From Sphagnum compactum (Eukaryota; Bryophyta; Sphagnopsida; Sphagnales): DNA of 64,000 nt. The notes beneath the pieces are model-generated. The model made no database searches. It was not told the origin of the DNA and saw nothing but the letters and a program-made list of their open reading frames with translations. Shown one piece after another: positions 33,120 through 44,480 of the stretch. The position numbers and the translations under genes were made by a program. The DNA is taken from contig OZ234499.1 in NCBI GenBank assembly GCA_965153455.1, forward strand, positions 17,356,271 through 17,420,270, given 5' to 3'. The stretch's first letter is position 1. Each line of letters opens with the position of its first letter.

Positions 33120-34725
33120 AGTAAGTTGGCAGAAGCAAACAAACTAGATTCCTTCATATTTTTTAATAATGGACTTTTACTCATATCACAGAAGCTTTCC
33201 TAAGTTATGTAAGGAGCTATAAATTTCTCTTGCTGAACATGGGGTGATGTGCACTTCTATTGATGCAAAACCTTTGAACATTATTCATTTGTGTCATCTC
33301 ATTATGTCTGCCTTTAACCCACAACAACAACAAAATCTCTTCCTATAACATCCAAAAGTAATTATAGACCTTTGTGAATTAACTCCTAAATCCCTGAGCA
33401 AAAAATGGTTTAATTTTTTTCTTAAATTGATGTAGATGGCAGAGATTTAAATACTTTTTAAGTTTTGATTTTTTGGGTGGGTCAGCGTATTGAATATCTC
33501 TTCAATGGTTTGCTGCCCAAGCATGTCCAACTCGATTTAGGGAGGGGTTTGTCAAGGAAACCTTGTGCAGACACTTTCCTGCATGGCAAAAAGGAAGGGG
33601 GGGGGGGACAACTGCCCAAGGAAACTTTCCAGGAAATTTTAGTATTTTTTATTTTTTAATCTTCCAGTTAAAAAAGATTGGCACCAACACCTATTCTCAT
33701 ACCATGGCTAAAATCGAAAATGTTTAGGTTTTTTCTAAACAATATGAATATTCAGTCCTTGGGCTAAACCATGGCTTCAAGTTCAAATTTAACATTTCCC
33801 TGGTTCAGTGGGTCATCCTGGCCCAACTCGTCAAAGTTTAAACCATTAATAGTTAAAATTTCAATTGCCGGATTAAACAGAGCATATAGTTTCAATTTTT
33901 GAATTTAACACTTTCGAATGTTTTGAACAAGCATTTAATAGGGCTTAGAGCAGCTCCAACGGTGCTCAGTATGTGGCCCTACAAAAGAAAATTGGATGAA
34001 GAAAAGTCAAAGAAAATCGATTTTCCCCAAAATTTTGCATATGAAGGTAAGGCAGGTAAGGTGGGTAAAAGAAGTGCAAATCCTAACATCTGTTGTTGAT
34101 TGGCTAGATAGGTTGATTGGTCTAGGTGGGTTGCTATTAGTAGTCTCCCACCAATTTACACTAGAGTTTTTGTTTTATGGGTGGGGCTGGAAAAAAGTAG
34201 TTACCTCAACTGAAATATCCTAGGGGCAGGATGCTAAAAAAAGCCCCTACAAACTTTGCTGGTCTCAGTTCTGGGTCCTGCTCGGTACCCACATAGTTCT
34301 GTTCTAGGGTTTGACTAATGGCCTCCCAAAATATAGGGTCTGAAATAGATTTTTTTAAAAATATTTGAAACAAGTCTTTTCTGGGGCTGAAATAAGATTT
34401 TTTTGGGGGGCTTTGTAATGCCATTTTTTGGGGATTTAAAATGGGGCAGAATTGAGGGTCTTCAAAGGTGGTAAGAGGCCATTCAAGGTGATAGCTGCAA
34501 TTTTGGAAACCCTAGAGACCTTGAATAACATGACAGTGACCAAAAACAAGTTTTTGATTCTTAAGAGAAGTTCAGTTTAGATTAAGGTTTTGAAATAGGC
34601 TACTACGGTATTATTTTAGGATTCAAAGACAGTAACAATATATTTTTCTTAGAGTAAAAGTGAATTTTTATTTATTTTACTGTACAGTCCATTTTGATAT
34701 TTTGGATCTTGAAATACGTGGAGCA
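33120..34725. other. Gene-free stretch with a MITE-B end
   Basis: No gene. GAGCAGCTCCAACGGTGCTC and AGTATGTGGCCCT near 33950 match the terminus of the small element at 61441-61798; no right end was found. Confidence 0.45.
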
Positions 34726-34727
34726 AG

Positions 34728-35070
34728 TTTTGGGTATTTGAAAAATTCAGAATTAAAGAACCACTGGTTGCAGGTATTTGGAAATTTTCAGAATCAAAGA
34801 ACTGCTAGTTCCAGATATTTCAAAATTTTCAAAGAACCTCTGGGTATAACGAAACAACCGGCCAAAACCTGGCAGTTTTCTAGGCGGTTATTTGACTTTT
34901 TCAAATTTTAAAGGAAAAATGGTTATATGTAATAATCAGGTATTTGATTGTTTGATAACCATGATTATCAAAGCTGGGTATTTGCTTGTTTTATACTTGT
35001 GGTTATGAACTTGATACCTGACCTGATACCTGGTGGGGATTTGGTGGAGTTTTAATACCCACCTCACTTT
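34728..35070 (+). repeat. hAT-A-like repeat copy
   Basis: It holds GGGTATTTGAAAAATTCAG, AAGAACCACTGGTT, AAGAACTGCTAGTTCCAG, CAAAACCTGGCAGTTTTC and ATGGTTATAT, and ends ATACCCACCTCACTTTG. The order mirrors the complete element at 60987-61309 in reverse. The left terminus and target duplication are unclear. Confidence 0.6.
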
Positions 35071-35079
35071 GGTTCAAAC

Positions 35080-35388
35080 CAATGTTGGGTAATTATTGAC
35101 TTCTTGGAAGACCCTCTGGTTCTGGTAGCCCTGGACTGGAACTCGCGGTTAATTGCTGGTTACTCTTTGGTTAGCCCCCCAACTTTAGTCTTTTTATTTT
35201 TTCAAAAATCTTGGTTCTGTTTCACACATAAATGGAACCAGGAATCGAGTTCCTCCCGAAAAAAGAGAAGAAAATCTCTGGTTCTAAAACCAATTCTAAA
35301 AATCGAATCTGGCTCCGATCTGGCTTTAACTAACCAGGACCAGAACTGGTGATTCTAACCCTCCAAACCAGGTAACATCAGAGCATTG
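35080..35388. mobile_element. Small non-autonomous hAT-A element
   Basis: It starts CAATGTTGGGT and ends AGCATTG, flanked by GTTCAAAC at 35072-35079 and 35389-35396 (8 bp, perfect; the match can be stretched to TTGGTTCAAAC). The inside is rich in CTGGTTCTGG- and GGAACCAGG-type words. Only the outer five bases are clearly inverted, so the hAT assignment leans on the target duplication and the family composition. Confidence 0.65.
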
Positions 35389-35399
35389 GTTCAAACTTG

Positions 35400-36555
35400 T
35401 ATGCGAGTTGCAGAACAAGGAACTTTTAGTGAAAATAATTTGTTCTTGTCCTACGAAGTGCAGAATGAAAAAACACCCTACAAAGTACACAGGATCCACA
35501 TTGGCACATACAAAGTTCGTAGGGGGGTGTGTAGCATCTCCCATTCTAGGGCATTTTCCTTTCATTTTTTAGCTTTCAAACATTTAGAACAAGCATTTGA
35601 TAGGTCTTGGACTCAATAGCTTGGGCAAGGTCCCCTTAACAGACCCCAGGTTTAGGGTCCTGCTAAAATTGGAACCATGTCATCAACCATGTAACCATGG
35701 TTGTAGTCCTTCTTTGAAGAGGTTCTTACTTTCTACATAGGCAGGAGGATTATTTTATTCGTTTAACATTGGTTTATACTTGACTCAAATTCTCCATGGT
35801 TTTCAAAAGTATTTCACACAGGGTGTTACAATCCAATCCATGCAACATCTTTTCTTCCTCTAAAACACCCCCGCATAGGTATTTACAAATATTGAACATG
35901 TTGTTACAACTCAGACATTGATGGTTCCACCATAACTAGCCCTGATTACGAATCTCAATGCAAGGGCCAACATGTAAGATTAGAACAAATTACTCCTTTC
36001 CCCTCATTTTGAAGGTACGAAAACTCTTTAAACTATTGGCAAGTTGGTTTGGCTATATTGTTGTCTCTAGGGACTCTCTTAGATTTGCACACAATTGCAT
36101 ATAGTTTATCATGCACACATAGATTTGAAAGGACTAGTCATTCTAGATTTTACTTCATTATGAATAAAAAGGACATTCATTGTTCATATTTCAGTGGTCA
36201 ATATAATTGTGACATAAGATAAGTAAAAAAAAATTCACAACTTGTAATTCCAACTAGCACCCAAACAAATGTCATCAAAATGCACCTCCTAAACCTTAAA
36301 CACTCCTTTTGTATTGTAGCGAACACTATGGAATGGAGGGTTGTGGGATGAGGCATTATGAACTGTTTTGTACAGGATTAAATGTAAATCTTCCATTCCA
36401 TTGTTTGTGCAACAGTAAAAACTTTGATAACCATTAGGCGAACTCACTGATTTTTGTGTGGAGAATTTCGCCATTATTCGAAAAATAATTTTTGAAATGA
36501 ATATTTTGATGCAAATCCCCTGTTTTTTGGGGAAAAATTTGCAGATAAAAAGGAA
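35400..36555. other. Gene-free stretch
   Basis: Nothing recognised. The ORFs 35386-35619 and 36289-36474 lack motifs. Confidence 0.4.
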
Positions 36556-36559
36556 AACC

Positions 36560-37590
36560 TTTCTAAAACTTCGCCAAAAATCATCACAACTGCCTACAAC
36601 ATAGAGGTGCTTAAGATATTTCTACATTCAATAGTTTGAATATCACAAAATTTGGCTAAGTATTCTTATGGATGATCACCACTTCAGCAACATCACAAAA
36701 TTGAGAAGAAAAAACACTGGGTGAAGTCTGAAGAAAAAATGAATATGAGGTCAACCAAGAGAAAAGAAAAACCTATCAGGCAAAAGCTTATCTAGGATGC
36801 CAAGCAAGCAGTACCAAGCTCAATGATCCATCGTGTGATAAATGGGTCCCAGTTTTGGACAGGTTGTGAGGTTTGAAAGGGATGCGCAATTGCAACTATT
36901 TTCAACAACAGGGAAAAAAAAAAGAGGAAAAAGGATGCAATTGTCACTTGTGACGAGAAGCCTGGAGCGAGCACAAGTGAGGTGAAAGGAGAAAGGAAAA
37001 TACAAATCAAATCAGGCGGCTAGTGTCGGAGGAGGCAGTGCAATCAATAATAGTAATCAATCAATAAACAGGGGGGACCCATTCTGACAAGAGCGGCATT
37101 TTCAGGGGGACATCGGATATTGTTACTGAACGCTGACTGATTGCTGACTTGAAGCTCACAAAGCACGTGTGAGGTATTTGCACTTTCGCTATTATTAAGC
37201 ACTTCGTTTAAGAAACACGAAGAATGTCTGTAATTTGATCAGCACAACTTGCCGGGTGGCGTCAGTGGCTGATCAGGCTCCACAAACCGTGCGAATCAAG
37301 ACATCATTATGCTAACAAATCAGCAATCTCAGCGCCAGAGATTAAATAGATATTGTACCTACCACTGATAATCAACAGATTTTGTCAAAATGGATTTTTA
37401 GTTTTTATTTTGCGTTTTGGGTCTAAAGTTTGGGACCAATCGGGTTTTTGTTATTTGAAAACAAATTATGATGTAGCCACATTGACGATCACTCCACCAG
37501 AGGAATTAGCCAAATTTGGTTGCAGGTCAGAGAGGAAAGTAGAAAAATTTAAGAATTCTGCTGTGATATTTAGCCACCACTTCTAACATA
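36560..37590. mobile_element. Candidate element with family E inverted ends
   Basis: The left arm (about 36560-36730) reads AAATTTGGCTAAGTATTC, then GGATGATCACCACTTC. The right arm (about 37440-37590), reverse complemented, reads AAATTTGGCTAATTCC, then GGAGTGATCGTCA, and continues into an A-rich AACAAAAAC segment like the left arm's AAAAAACACTG. Outward, ATCACA, CTTAA and TTTCTAC also match. The middle of about 0.7 kb has no ORF of note. No target duplication was identified. Confidence 0.4.
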
Positions 37591-37599
37591 CTGTCTAAA

Positions 37600-38600
37600 G
37601 GTAGAAAGATCTTATAAATCCTTAAAATATGGGGAATTTGGCCTATTCTTTGCATTAAAACCCTAAACTCTAGCACTTAATTTTTGTGGGTTGCCAAGTG
37701 GTGAAAATTTGCCCCAGAACAGAAAGAATATTTCAAGATTTCAACAGTAAAGAATAAGTATAGAAGGTCTTCCTTATATTTTGAATTTATTACAACCTGC
37801 AATTCTTGAAAATTCCCGTAGTTTGAGTTCAAAACATTTGTTTCTTTCAACTTGCCATCTGGAGAAGTATTTAATGTTGAACGTCAGTCACAGGTATGAT
37901 AACTGCCGCACCGTAAGAAGTACAAGTTTGGGTTAGTTTCATCTGAATTTGAAAGGCCTCAAAACAAGTATTGATACAGAATCCACAATCCAGATATGTT
38001 TATTGAGCATCTGTTTAGTTTGAAAACATTCTTGAGGACTATTTAACGGCCATTAGCGGATCAGTTCGCTGTCACCAAAAATTCATTCCATCCCGTCTCC
38101 ATTTTTAGTGTGCAGTTTGTTTTGCATGAGGGTCTAGCTGAAAAATCATTCTCAGTCAGCAACTTAATGTGATCAATTCCGTTGATCTCTGCTACAGTTT
38201 ATGACCAAAACAAAAATTCACATTCTTTGGTTGAGCTATATACATGCAGGTTTCATGTTCCTTGGCCATTTGCAGAAAATATCGAAACTTGTTCACGCTG
38301 ACCACATAGTGCTTGTTTTCCATGTGCTTTTGGCTGAAATTCATTCTCAGCCAGCGTTTTATTTTGTGAGTTTTTGCATTTGGGTTTCATGTCGCTTGGC
38401 CTGATCAGCTGATAACAACTGAAATTTGTTCTCAGCTGGCTACTTAAGTGTGGCTGTTTATTTATTTTATTTTATTTTGACACAAGTGGAAAACCCATTG
38501 CTAAAAGAGAACCACTACACCACAAGGCCAAGGGGACACCCAACCCTAGCACCAAGAACCACACACTTACCAAAGGAAATTATTACTAGTGTAAGGTGGT
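37600..38600. other. Gene-free stretch
   Basis: No gene recognised. CAGCTGA/CTCAGC-type words recur between 38140 and 38440. Confidence 0.4.
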
Positions 38601-38604
38601 TGAT

Positions 38605-39025
38605 AGGGCCAGAGTGAAGAGCACCCACCAGTGCACCAACGTTGATGGATGGTGCACTGATAGGATTCTCTTTTCTATCCCTGTGCCACCCCACGTTGAC
38701 TGTTTTGTTTGCCCTTTCTCAGCTCTGCTTCAGTTTTCTTTTGCAACTTTATTTTCTCCCCACCCTGCACCCAGTTTTTTTTTCCCCTTTTTCTTTTGAA
38801 ACTTTTCCCACCCACCGACTACCCCCCACTGTCCCTCACCGACCTACTCGCCGATATATTTGAATTAAAAGTAGACTCTTCCCCATCTACCTACTCACCT
38901 ATAAATTTAAAATGTGCTACTCTCATTCCCACCCACCTACCCACCCACCCTACCACCCACCTACCTACCAACACTTTAAATAGGTACCTACCAAACCCCA
39001 CCTACATGGCTACACCTACCTACAT
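38605..39025 (+). repeat. Repeat family C, copy 2, with CCTA tract
   Basis: GAGCACCCACCAGTGCACCA and GATGGATGGTGCA match 26.95 kb. They are followed by pyrimidine-rich DNA and CCCACCTACC repeats to about 39020. The overlapping plus ORFs here are low-complexity and not genes. Confidence 0.55.
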
Positions 39026-39399
39026 GGTTGCCACTGCAATAGACCCTAAACGGTCAACAACGATGAGAAAAGAATAAAATGAAGGTATTGCATGGAGCTT
39101 GCTCTTCTTCATTCAAACAAAATAAATAAGGGCACGACTAAAGTATTTAACACCCCTATATAAGGGTATTGCAAGTTATGTTCAAAGAATGTTTTTCATG
39201 GGGGTATTGCAAACCAAGTGGATAATCAAAGTGATATGGAGCTCGAGTTCAATTTAGACACATTTAATGCATGTTGTATTCAGGTTCATAAAACATAATA
39301 CTCAATGAATGTGCAATACCCCATTCTACATAACAGTGAAATAGTTTGGGTTCCATGTCATATCTTTGGACTACCAATACCTTCATTGGGCTAAACTCT

Positions 39400-41050
39400 A
39401 ATACCTTCATTGAGTTACACTATAATACCCTCATTGGGCCACAAGACAATACCCCTCCCAAGGTATCCCATAAATACATTAGGTTCCATAACATATCTTT
39501 TGACATGTGAAGGGGTAATGCATAGCCATACGAAAACTTAGAAGGATCTCAATATCTTCATTGTGCTACATTGTAAACACCATGGGCTAAATTATTTTGG
39601 TCTAAGCTACAAAAAGGTATTGATCATGCTCAAAACTACTCAATACACCTACAATACCCCTTTCAAGGTATCCCATAAATACATTGGGCTCCATAACAAA
39701 TATTTTGACACATGACAGGGTATTGCATAGCACTACAAAAACCTACAAGGAAACCAACACCTTCATAAAGGTATTTTGTAATTAAACACCAAGGGTTTAC
39801 GTCGCTTTTAGAGGGGTATTGCTCATGCAATACCCCACATAGGGTATCCCAAAAATACATTGGGCTCAATAACATATCTTTTGAAACTTGGAGGATTATT
39901 GCATAGCCCTACCAAAACCTAGAAGGGATGCATTACCCTCATCGGGCTACACTATAAAAGCCATGGGCTGAATTATTTTGGTTTAAGCTATTAGAGGGGT
40001 ATTGTTCATGCCCAAAAAGACTCAATGAACATGCAATACCCCTCTCAAAATATCCTAGAAATACATTGGGCTCCATAACATATCTTTTGACATGTGGAAG
40101 GGTATTGTTTATGCCCAAAACTACTCCATACACGTGCAATACCCTTCACAAGGTATCCTATAAATACATTGGGCTCCATAACATATCTTTTGAAACTTGG
40201 AGGAGTATTACATAACCTTACCAAAACCTAAAAGGAATGCAATACCCTCAATGGGCTACATTGTAAACACCATGGGCTGAATTATTTTGGTCTGGGCTAT
40301 TAAAGGGGTATTGTTCATGCCCGAAAACACTTAATGAACATGCAATACCCCTTTCAAGGTATCCCAAAAATACATCGGGTTCCATAACATATCTTTTGAC
40401 ACGTGAAAGGGTATTGCATAGCCCTACCAAAACCTACAAGGAATCTAATACCTTCATTAGGGTATTCACTAATTAAACACCATGAGTCTACACTATTGGA
40501 AGGGTATTGTTCATCCTTAAAACCACATAATACACCTGCAATACCCCTAGGTTATCCTAGAAGTACATTGGGCTCCATAACTTGAAACATGGAGGGGTAA
40601 TGCATAGCCCTACCAAAACCTACAAGTAAATAAATACCCTATTTAAGGTATTCAGTAAAAACCATGGTAAATTATTTTAGTCTAAACTATCAAATGGGTA
40701 TTGTTTATGGCAATGAATACTCAATGAACATGCAATACCCATTTCTAGGTATCCCATAAATACATTGGGCTCCATGACATATCTTTTGACACATGGAAGG
40801 GTATTGTGTAGCCCTACCAAAACCTCCAAGGAAACCAATACTATTAATAGGGTATTCAGTTATTAAACACCATGGGTTTACACTATTGGAGGGGTATTGC
40901 TCATGTTCAAAACTACACAATACACTTGCAATGCCCCTTATAACTTATCCCAAAAATACATTAGGCTCCATAACATTTCTTTTCAAGCTTGGTGGGGTAA
41001 TGCATAGCCATACCAAAACCTAAAAAGAAAGCAATACTTGCATCATATTG
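39400..41050. repeat. Satellite-like tandem array, about 200-bp unit
   Basis: The core TACATTGGGCTCCATAACAT or a close variant appears nine times, at about 39474, 39678, 39856, 40060, 40157, 40370, 40563, 40758 and 40955. Spacing is mostly 178-213 bp, with one short 97-bp step where a unit is truncated. Each full unit also carries GGTATTGCATAGCC, CTACCAAAACCTA and GCAATACCCC with facing GGTATTG/CAATACC words. The ORFs within are by-products of the repeat. Confidence 0.9.
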
Positions 41051-41052
41051 CA

Positions 41053-42940
41053 ATAATATTTTAAACCATGAAACAAAAGGATTTTCTTTAAAATATTTAT
41101 TCGATGCTCAATATAACATGCCGTACATATTGGTTCAAATAAATGAAGGTATTGCAAAGTTCTTCACATTGATGGTACAAAGTCTCACTTGAACAAAGTT
41201 ATGGAGTTTAAATGTAATACCTACATCATCATGGGATATTTGCATTCAACATGAAACATAAGAATATTTTTTAAATACTTGATTCCCCACCAATATATCA
41301 TGAAATTCATGTTTTCAAAATTATTTATTCACCTTCCAATATGATTTAACATATATAAAAACAAATGTAATGCAAAATTGGTCACATTGATGGTACAAGG
41401 GTTTTCGGTTTAATGTAAATTTTTCTAATTAATGTTATAATTCAAAATTTGTTAAAATCAAAAAAATAAAAATTCATGCGTAACAATTTTTCAATGATGT
41501 GCATAATTATGTTTTTCCCTCTTAAAGTTGTAAACTCATTTCAAAAAATAAAAACATAAAGTCCCTAATTCAATATGATTTTAATAAAATTTGAATGCGT
41601 GTTTTAAAAAATTAATTAAAGCACATTATTATTATTATTTTAAATGGTTCACATAATAATAAAAATGGTTTCTCCCATATACTAATTCTATGTATTATTG
41701 AAATTTTATTAAATTTTTTGTGGACATTAAACCCTAATTTCTAGCCTGAAATAATTATATAATAGGTTGGCAATATTTTGTATTTTATAAAGATATAACA
41801 CAAGTCCTTGTGTAAATTATATATTTTATGATGTATAATATTGGCTTAAAAATTGATCTAAATATATTGTTATTTATAACATATTTAGTAGTACATTATA
41901 TATAATTAATGATATTATGGAATTATATTGTTGATTCATTTTAATACATATAAATGTCTTCATATTTATTTAAAATGTGATAAGAATTGATTAAATTATA
42001 TATATTAAATTATTTATATGGTTATGTATAGTTCATTTTCTTTTTGTGAAATTTATTTTTAATGAATTTTTAAAAATTCCAAAAGACAAGTTATTGACAT
42101 TGTATATTTTATTAATGCATGTAATTGAATATTATTTCTATGTAAATTTTAATTTACAATGTACTAAATGATGATATACTTAGTTTATTAATGTGTGAAA
42201 TTATATATTTGCATTTATAGAAATATAATATTTGCATAATTATTTTAACTTGGTAGAAATTCTAATTAAATATTTGATAGAAGAGGAAGGTGGGGCAAAG
42301 GTGGGATAGTTTTCCGAGGTGCATTTTTCAGAACCTTGAAATTTCCTCCAATTGTGGTTGTTTAGAATTTGTGTTCCAAATGCTCTAAAAGTAGTAATTG
42401 AGCTCATCAATTGGGTTATGGTATATAATCATCTTGTAATGGATGCAAATTTTACCTAGGATCCACTATTTAAAACCTTGCATTTATGATGATTTTAAAC
42501 TAAAATACTATCAACTTACAGAAAGTTAAACCCAAAATAATTTCCTAGTCACAATTTTGTTTCTGTTTTCATGCATCCCCTACATCAAAGGTGGTTGTGA
42601 GTTGTGAGTCAAATTCTTCAATTACAATTGCAAATTTTCAAAATGAAAAGTGAAAATAATGCACCATGAAACCAATATATGAATTATGTAAATTGTCACT
42701 TCTAATATGAGGCTTTGGAATTTTGTAACAAAGTACTGGTAATGAAGATTTATAATTTGTACTAGATGTAACCTTTGGCTTCTCAACATTAGGTAATGTC
42801 CCACATTAGCTGCACAACAAACACACAACAATCATGTTTTCTTTTACTGGCAAGCAAATAGGAAGAAGGAAATTGCTTACTCTTTACTCGAATGGAGATT
42901 CTTTACTCATCAAATTGACAAGATATTCGAGGTGGAGTTT
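41053..42940. other. AT-rich DNA with satellite-edge repeats
   Basis: ATGAAGGTATTGC followed by a CACATTGATGGTACAA block occurs near 41146, partly near 41370, and again at 44096. A 42105-42240 block (TGATATACTTAGTTTATTAATGTGTG) returns at about 43910. There are no genes. Confidence 0.5.
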
Positions 42941-42947
42941 TTTTTAA

Positions 42948-43238
42948 CTAGATGATGATGAAATGCAACAACAATGTTGTAAACAAATTTGATTTGGTGA
43001 TAACATTATAAAAAACTTCAGATAATCCTTCCAGGCACTCATATGCAAGCACTTGGATAGGCCCTTGCACACTCGACAAGCCCAAATTCTTTTTGCAGTG
43101 GAAAACCAGAATGTGCTTTAAAAGAACATGGGAACACTCTAGTAAATCAAAGGGCAGAGGAGGTACGTTCTCCATCTCCCACCACACCACTATCATTGCA
43201 ACAACAAAAAGAACAATAACAAAATAATTAATTTCCAT
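42948..43238 (-). pseudogene. Possible NYN (PIN-like RNase) domain fragment
   Basis: A 96-codon minus frame containing VVWWEMENVPPLPFD, then GPIQVLAYECLEGLSEVF. Plant NYN-domain proteins start with a (V/F)WWD-ENC-P block and continue with GP--I-AYG, so the spacing fits the first third of such a domain, which contains one of its acidic metal-binding residues. Here the block has Glu (WWEMEN) where Asp is usual. No continuation was found downstream on the minus strand. The piece sits head-to-head with the LOTUS-like fragment at 43251. This is motif-level inference. Confidence 0.35.
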
Positions 43239-43250
43239 AGTGTTTTAAAG

Positions 43251-43499
43251 ATGATGGCTAATTGCAAGGAGTTAGTACTCGAGTTGTTGTTTGTTCACAG
43301 AGCAGGGTTTTATTCTTGGAAGCTTTCTAAAAACTTTCAAATAGCTGGGTATGAGAATGTTCATAAGCTCTTGGAAGCCATGCCAGAGTTTGTGTGGATT
43401 AAAAAACTTTGTGAGGGCCAAGTTGTTATGCAATGCTTTCAACACCTTGATAAACCTCTAAAGATTACCTTTTCAAAACTAAATTCATCAAAGATATGA
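43251..43499 (+). pseudogene. Possible LOTUS/OST-HTH domain fragment
   Basis: An 82-codon plus frame. Residues 4-60 (CKELVLELLFVH, AGFYSWKLSKNF, GYENVHKLLEAMPEFVWI) follow the winged-helix LOTUS pattern: a helix with L-ELL--H--G, then S-L---F, then G(F/Y)--L--LLE--P-VV-I. In plants LOTUS domains occur in proteins that also carry NYN domains, and an NYN-like piece lies 12 bp away on the other strand. Because the two point apart, they cannot be one transcript unless the locus was rearranged. Confidence 0.4.
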
Positions 43500-44480
43500 A
43501 CATCAAAGCAATCATTTTAATAAGAGTAAACACCAAATGACCCTATGTTGTCTCTTTGCGGAATTAGGACCTCTTGCATTGTTGAGCTATGTTACTTCCA
43601 AAATATAGCTAGAATTTCTTGCAACATAGTAATGCATTGTATCATTTATCAATATTGCAAGGCAAGCCATCGGCATCTTTCATCAATCCTAGCATCAGCA
43701 AAATCCTCCTCCTTGTTGTTTTGTTTTTTTTGGAACATAATAAAAATCCTTCAATAAGAACCTTGACTTCTTTCAATCAAGGTTTAGGGTTAAGGTTTAG
43801 GAATCAAGGTTTAAATTGAATTTTGAAATATAAGTACTTAATATCATGTACGTTTAGTCAATGTATTTTCTTACCTCTCTGTAAAATTTATTTTACAATA
43901 TATCAAAAAATGATATACTTAATTTAGTAATGTGTGGATTTATTATTATTTTTTTCATTCTTATACATATACTATTTTAATGATTATTTCATGTTAAAAT
44001 TTATGTAAACATTAAATATAATTGAAAGACATTTTCAAACTCATAAATGGTAAAAATTGTTTAATGGACCAATGCAAAATCGTTGGTACATGTAAATGAA
44101 GGTATTGCACTATTTGCCACGTTGATGGTATAAGGTTTTACTTTCAACAAAGTATTGGACATAGCAAACATTCCAACTTTGAAACTTCCAACCCAACACC
44201 CAAGAGAACACCCACATCTTGTTTTCTTGCCCAACATCAAGATTGAAGAACAATGGTTTACATGACCATTGATAACCACAAAAAGATAAAAAAAGAAAAA
44301 CCTTTTCTATCTATTGGCAACTAAAAAAATTTAGCAAAGTACTTCAAAGTTCAAATGTCAAGCAAGTTGCAACTTTGTTCCATTTCAAAACTAACATTGA
44401 TTTTGTGTTAAAAAGATCTACCCTAAGACATTAAAGTTCTACCAATCTACTTGATGCCTCACCTTTTCCTCTTTCCAATG
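43500..44480. other. Gene-free stretch
   Basis: AT-rich, with repeats shared with 41.1-42.2 kb (see that entry). Nothing else was recognised. Confidence 0.4.

Noticed and set aside
38596-39077. Overlapping plus ORFs up to 122 codons
   Set aside because: Low-complexity translation of pyrimidine-rich and CCTA-repeat DNA in three frames.
39400-41050. Regular repeats that could recall a CRISPR array
   Set aside because: The units are about 200 bp, repeat over their whole length without unique spacers, and lie in plant-type DNA.
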